NCBI GenBank assembly: GCA_019310665.1
Contig: JAFDDW010000065.1
Coordinates: forward strand, 1 to 7,886
From: Deltaproteobacteria bacterium
GTDB taxonomy: Bacteria; Desulfobacterota; Desulfobacteria; Desulfobacterales; JAFDCJ01
DNA length: 7,886 bases
Direction: 5' to 3'
Notes under the pieces: model-generated
Databases searched by the model: none
The model's input: only the letters and a program-made list of their open reading frames with translations
What the model was told of the DNA's origin: nothing
In this document: one piece after another, positions 6,281-7,886 of the stretch
Layout of the letters: each line of letters opens with the position of its first letter
Position numbering within the stretch: position 1 is the first letter of the stretch
Translations under genes and position numbers: made by a program

Positions 6281-7402
6281 TTATTTCAACAAAAAGGCCT
6301 GCATCCACTTCTTAAACATCACATCCTGGATTTTATAATCATTGTTTTTAAGCACGATGTCGTCACCGACGAGTTTTTCTAAAGACCGGGTAACTTGTGA
6401 ACCGGCGTTTAGATCAACGGCCTGCAGAGCATTGGCATAAAACATTTCCCTGCCACCAGTGAGAATGATCAGCTTGAGCGTTTTTTTCTGGTTCAAAGTC
6501 AAGGAATCCCAGAGATTTAAAAATTCGTTCTGGCTGCTTTGAAGAATTCTTCGTTCTATCTCATCGACTGTGTCTATAGAGAGCTCCCTAACTTTCTCTT
6601 CCCATAGAAAGAAGAAAAATTGCTGCACATACATGGGGTGATTTTCACACCGGGCAACGATCTCCTCGAGGAGTTGCGCTTCGATCTTGCTGCCGGTTTT
6701 CAAAAAGAGCTTCTGCGCCCAGGGCACATATTGGTCGGTCTGAATTTTAGCCAGCGGGTAACTTTGGGCCAGCTTATAAAATGCACGGTTCTTATTGATA
6801 AAAATTTCCGTGAGAATGTGGCGCTGGCTGCCGCAAAAAAAATAACTGATATTTTCGTGCTGCTGGATTATCGCTCTGAGTCTTTTTTCAAATCCCTCCT
6901 GCCTGTAACCGGCAATTTCCTGAAACTCATCAAACACCACCATGAGTTTACGCTTTCCCGATATTTTGCCAAGCAGGCCCAGTACATTGCTGAGCATCGC
7001 TTCATTGTAGCCGGAATCAAATGAAACCGAAACTCCCGGTGAACCCGTGATCGGGTCGATCGACATGCCGATCTTAACAGTTCTAAGAGTGCTTTGGACC
7101 AATTTTACAAGTTTTTCAAGCTTGGATTCGATTTGATTCAGGCTGGCCAGGATAGCGGAAACAAAATCCTTTTCGGACAAAGTACCATATAATTCAACGT
7201 AAAGCGTATCTATTTTGGGTCGCTGCCGCTCCAGACGGTTAAAAATTTTATATATGAGCGAGCTTTTTCCATAACGGCGGTGAGAATATAGGAGCACATT
7301 TTGAGACCCTTTTATAAACCTCAACAACTCCGTCTGCTCGGTTTGCCGGTTACAAAATGCGTTCCCTCTCACAATGCCGGTATAATTGAAAGGGTTTTCC
7401 AT
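6281..7402 (-). CDS. archaeal-type AAA+/STAND ATPase (ATPase_2 family)
   Basis: The N-terminus (MENPFNYTGI, then CNRQTEQTELL) has the NPF and FxNRxxE pattern that opens proteins of the archaeal-ATPase family. Walker A is SHRRYGKSS (residues 40-48, Lys46); the usual first glycine is a serine. Walker B is MVVFDEFQEI (Asp158, Glu159). FFCGSQRH (188-195) is the sensor-1 region. The C-terminal ~75 residues look like a winged-helix domain (LTLNQKKTLKLI, then a VTRSLEKLV-like helix). The length of 373 residues is usual. The biological role of the family is poorly known; many members sit in accessory regions. ATG 7402 has no obvious Shine-Dalgarno, but the domain start agrees with it. A strong promoter lies just upstream. 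Its A+T-rich composition differs from the aminotransferase beside it, which hints at acquisition. Confidence 0.88.
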   Translation of the reverse strand: MENPFNYTGIVRGNAFCNRQTEQTELLRFIKGSQNVLLYSHRRYGKSSLIYKIFNRLERQRPKIDTLYVELYGTLSEKDFVSAILASLNQIESKLEKLVKLVQSTLRTVKIGMSIDPITGSPGVSVSFDSGYNEAMLSNVLGLLGKISGKRKLMVVFDEFQEIAGYRQEGFEKRLRAIIQQHENISYFFCGSQRHILTEIFINKNRAFYKLAQSYPLAKIQTDQYVPWAQKLFLKTGSKIEAQLLEEIVARCENHPMYVQQFFFFLWEEKVRELSIDTVDEIERRILQSSQNEFLNLWDSLTLNQKKTLKLIILTGGREMFYANALQAVDLNAGSQVTRSLEKLVGDDIVLKNNDYKIQDVMFKKWMQAFLLK

Positions 7403-7424
7403 GAGATATTTAATTGTTTGTTAG

Positions 7425-7460
7425 TAACATTTTATTAATTATATAGTTCGCAAAATGTTA
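7425..7460. repeat. 9-bp inverted repeat around the -10 box
   Basis: TAACATTTT (7425-7433) and AAAATGTTA (7452-7460) are perfect inverted copies separated by 18 bp. They bracket the -10 element of the AAA ATPase promoter. The half-site centres are 27 bp apart, about 2.5 helical turns. This could be an operator, or chance in AT-rich DNA. Confidence 0.45.
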
Positions 7461-7468
7461 TTTGTCAA
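7438..7468 (-). promoter_or_regulatory. sigma70-type promoter for the AAA ATPase
   Basis: On the minus strand TTGACA (7468-7463) is followed by a 17-bp spacer and TATATAAT (7445-7438). The -35 box is a perfect match, and the -10 is TATATA at 17 bp or TATAAT at 19 bp. The predicted start of transcription leaves a leader of roughly 25-30 nt before ATG 7402. Confidence 0.75.
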
Positions 7469-7491
7469 TCGATATTACAAAACATGTACGG

Positions 7492-7773
7492 TTAATAAAA
7501 AACAAACGATAGGCCTTTATTTTTTATTTCGGCGAAATATTTTCGGTCGGTTGTGTGAATCTCCCTGCAACCGGTAAGCATGAATGTGGATAGAATGATA
7601 GAATCAATATACGGGAGGCCCCGACCTGCTTTCAAGGAAGCGGCTTTTTCAACTACTGGTCGATCCACAGGCATTACCCGGGCTGATTTGTCAATGCTGT
7701 CCACCAGTTCCTTACCCCTGGCCGGCTGCCCTAGCCGAAAAGAGATGTACAGCAATTCACCCAGCGTCAGTAT
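7492..7773 (-). pseudogene. truncated VapC-like PIN-domain toxin (N-terminus missing)
   Basis: The reading frame is open from 7773 to TAA at 7494-7492 and encodes the C-terminal two-thirds of a PIN-domain ribonuclease. Seen are LTLGELLY with the second acidic residue, LPYIDSIILSTFMLTGC with the third, and IHTTDRKYF with the last T-x-D motif. A complete VapC-type protein is about 130-140 residues and begins with a beta strand carrying the first catalytic Asp. Here that part is absent and an in-frame stop (TAA, 7776-7774) stands where it should be. An 87-residue product from TTG 7755 is possible but would lack the first metal ligand, so it is probably inactive. No antitoxin gene is present. The sequence before the break belongs to a different gene, which indicates a deletion. 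Confidence 0.75.
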
Positions 7774-7885
7774 TTATTTTCAAAATCAGTTTGCCCACCG
7801 TAGTGCCGGATTCAAGGGCACGATGGGCGTCGGCGACTTTCTCGAAGGCAAAGGGCTGCACCGCCGGTGCTCTAATTTTGCCTTC
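7757..7885 (-). CDS. zinc-type alcohol dehydrogenase / NAD(P)H:quinone oxidoreductase, 3' end (partial)
   Basis: Forty-two residues ending at TGA (7759-7757) match the C-terminus of medium-chain dehydrogenase/quinone oxidoreductases: FAFEKVADAHRALESG, then TVGKLILK. This is the family's usual final helix and strand (xxEAxxAHxxLESGxxxGKxVL). The start lies outside the window. After the expected end at LILKI the frame runs on for a few residues (NTDAG) in DNA that, in another frame, encodes the PIN domain. The native stop therefore seems to have been lost at the junction. The active-site and cofactor regions are not visible, so the subgroup cannot be given. Confidence 0.82.
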   Translation of the reverse strand, partial: EGKIRAPAVQPFAFEKVADAHRALESGTTVGKLILKINTDAG

Positions 7886-7886
7886 T

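Noticed and set aside
6620..7024. 134-codon plus-strand ORF opposite the AAA ATPase
   Set aside because: It is antisense to the region between the ATPase's Walker B and its C-terminal domain, and there is no Shine-Dalgarno or domain signature.

Overview
The window carries bacterial chromosomal DNA of moderate GC content. The mix fits a Gram-negative, environmental anaerobe: a HAMP-SpoIIE phosphatase, a single-domain ArsA ATPase with an alpha-crystallin-like C-terminus, an MFS permease, a class I aminotransferase, and accessory AAA ATPase and PIN-toxin debris. My best guess is a deltaproteobacterial (Desulfobacterota-like) genome. This is an inference from protein flavour only, with no rRNA or other marker to confirm it.

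Left part (1-2793, + strand). The window opens inside a membrane-bound sensor phosphatase (HAMP + SpoIIE/PP2C) whose N-terminal sensor domain lies outside. A 408-bp gap follows, holding a possible 32-codon ORF and a perfect 18-bp-stem terminator hairpin. Next comes an MFS transporter. It converges, with a 6-bp gap, on the next gene block.

Middle (2800-4765, - strand). An ArsA/Get3-like ATPase, best started at a TTG with a well-placed GGAG, overlaps by 20 bp a small charged helical protein, so the two are probably translationally coupled. Upstream of them lies an unrecognised 90-residue acidic protein with a very good Shine-Dalgarno. Immediately upstream of that Shine-Dalgarno sits a 165-bp foldback element: 25-bp terminal inverted repeats with one mismatch, and an interior that is also palindromic. 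It looks like a MITE-type element or a very large hairpin leader.

Right part (4766-7886). An intergenic stretch holds short CTGAACCT tandem repeats and a strong terminator-like hairpin that ends just before the Shine-Dalgarno of a PLP aminotransferase (+ strand). The aminotransferase converges on a standalone archaeal-type AAA ATPase (- strand), which has a near-consensus sigma70 promoter whose -10 box is bracketed by a 9-bp inverted repeat. Behind it is the C-terminal two-thirds of a VapC-like PIN toxin. Its N-terminus is missing and it abuts, in another frame, the 3' end of a quinone oxidoreductase/zinc-type alcohol dehydrogenase that runs off the window. This junction looks like a deletion scar.

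The genes do not form one pathway. The block most likely to be a functional unit is the ArsA-like ATPase with its small partner. The right end (AAA ATPase, PIN remnant) looks like accessory DNA.
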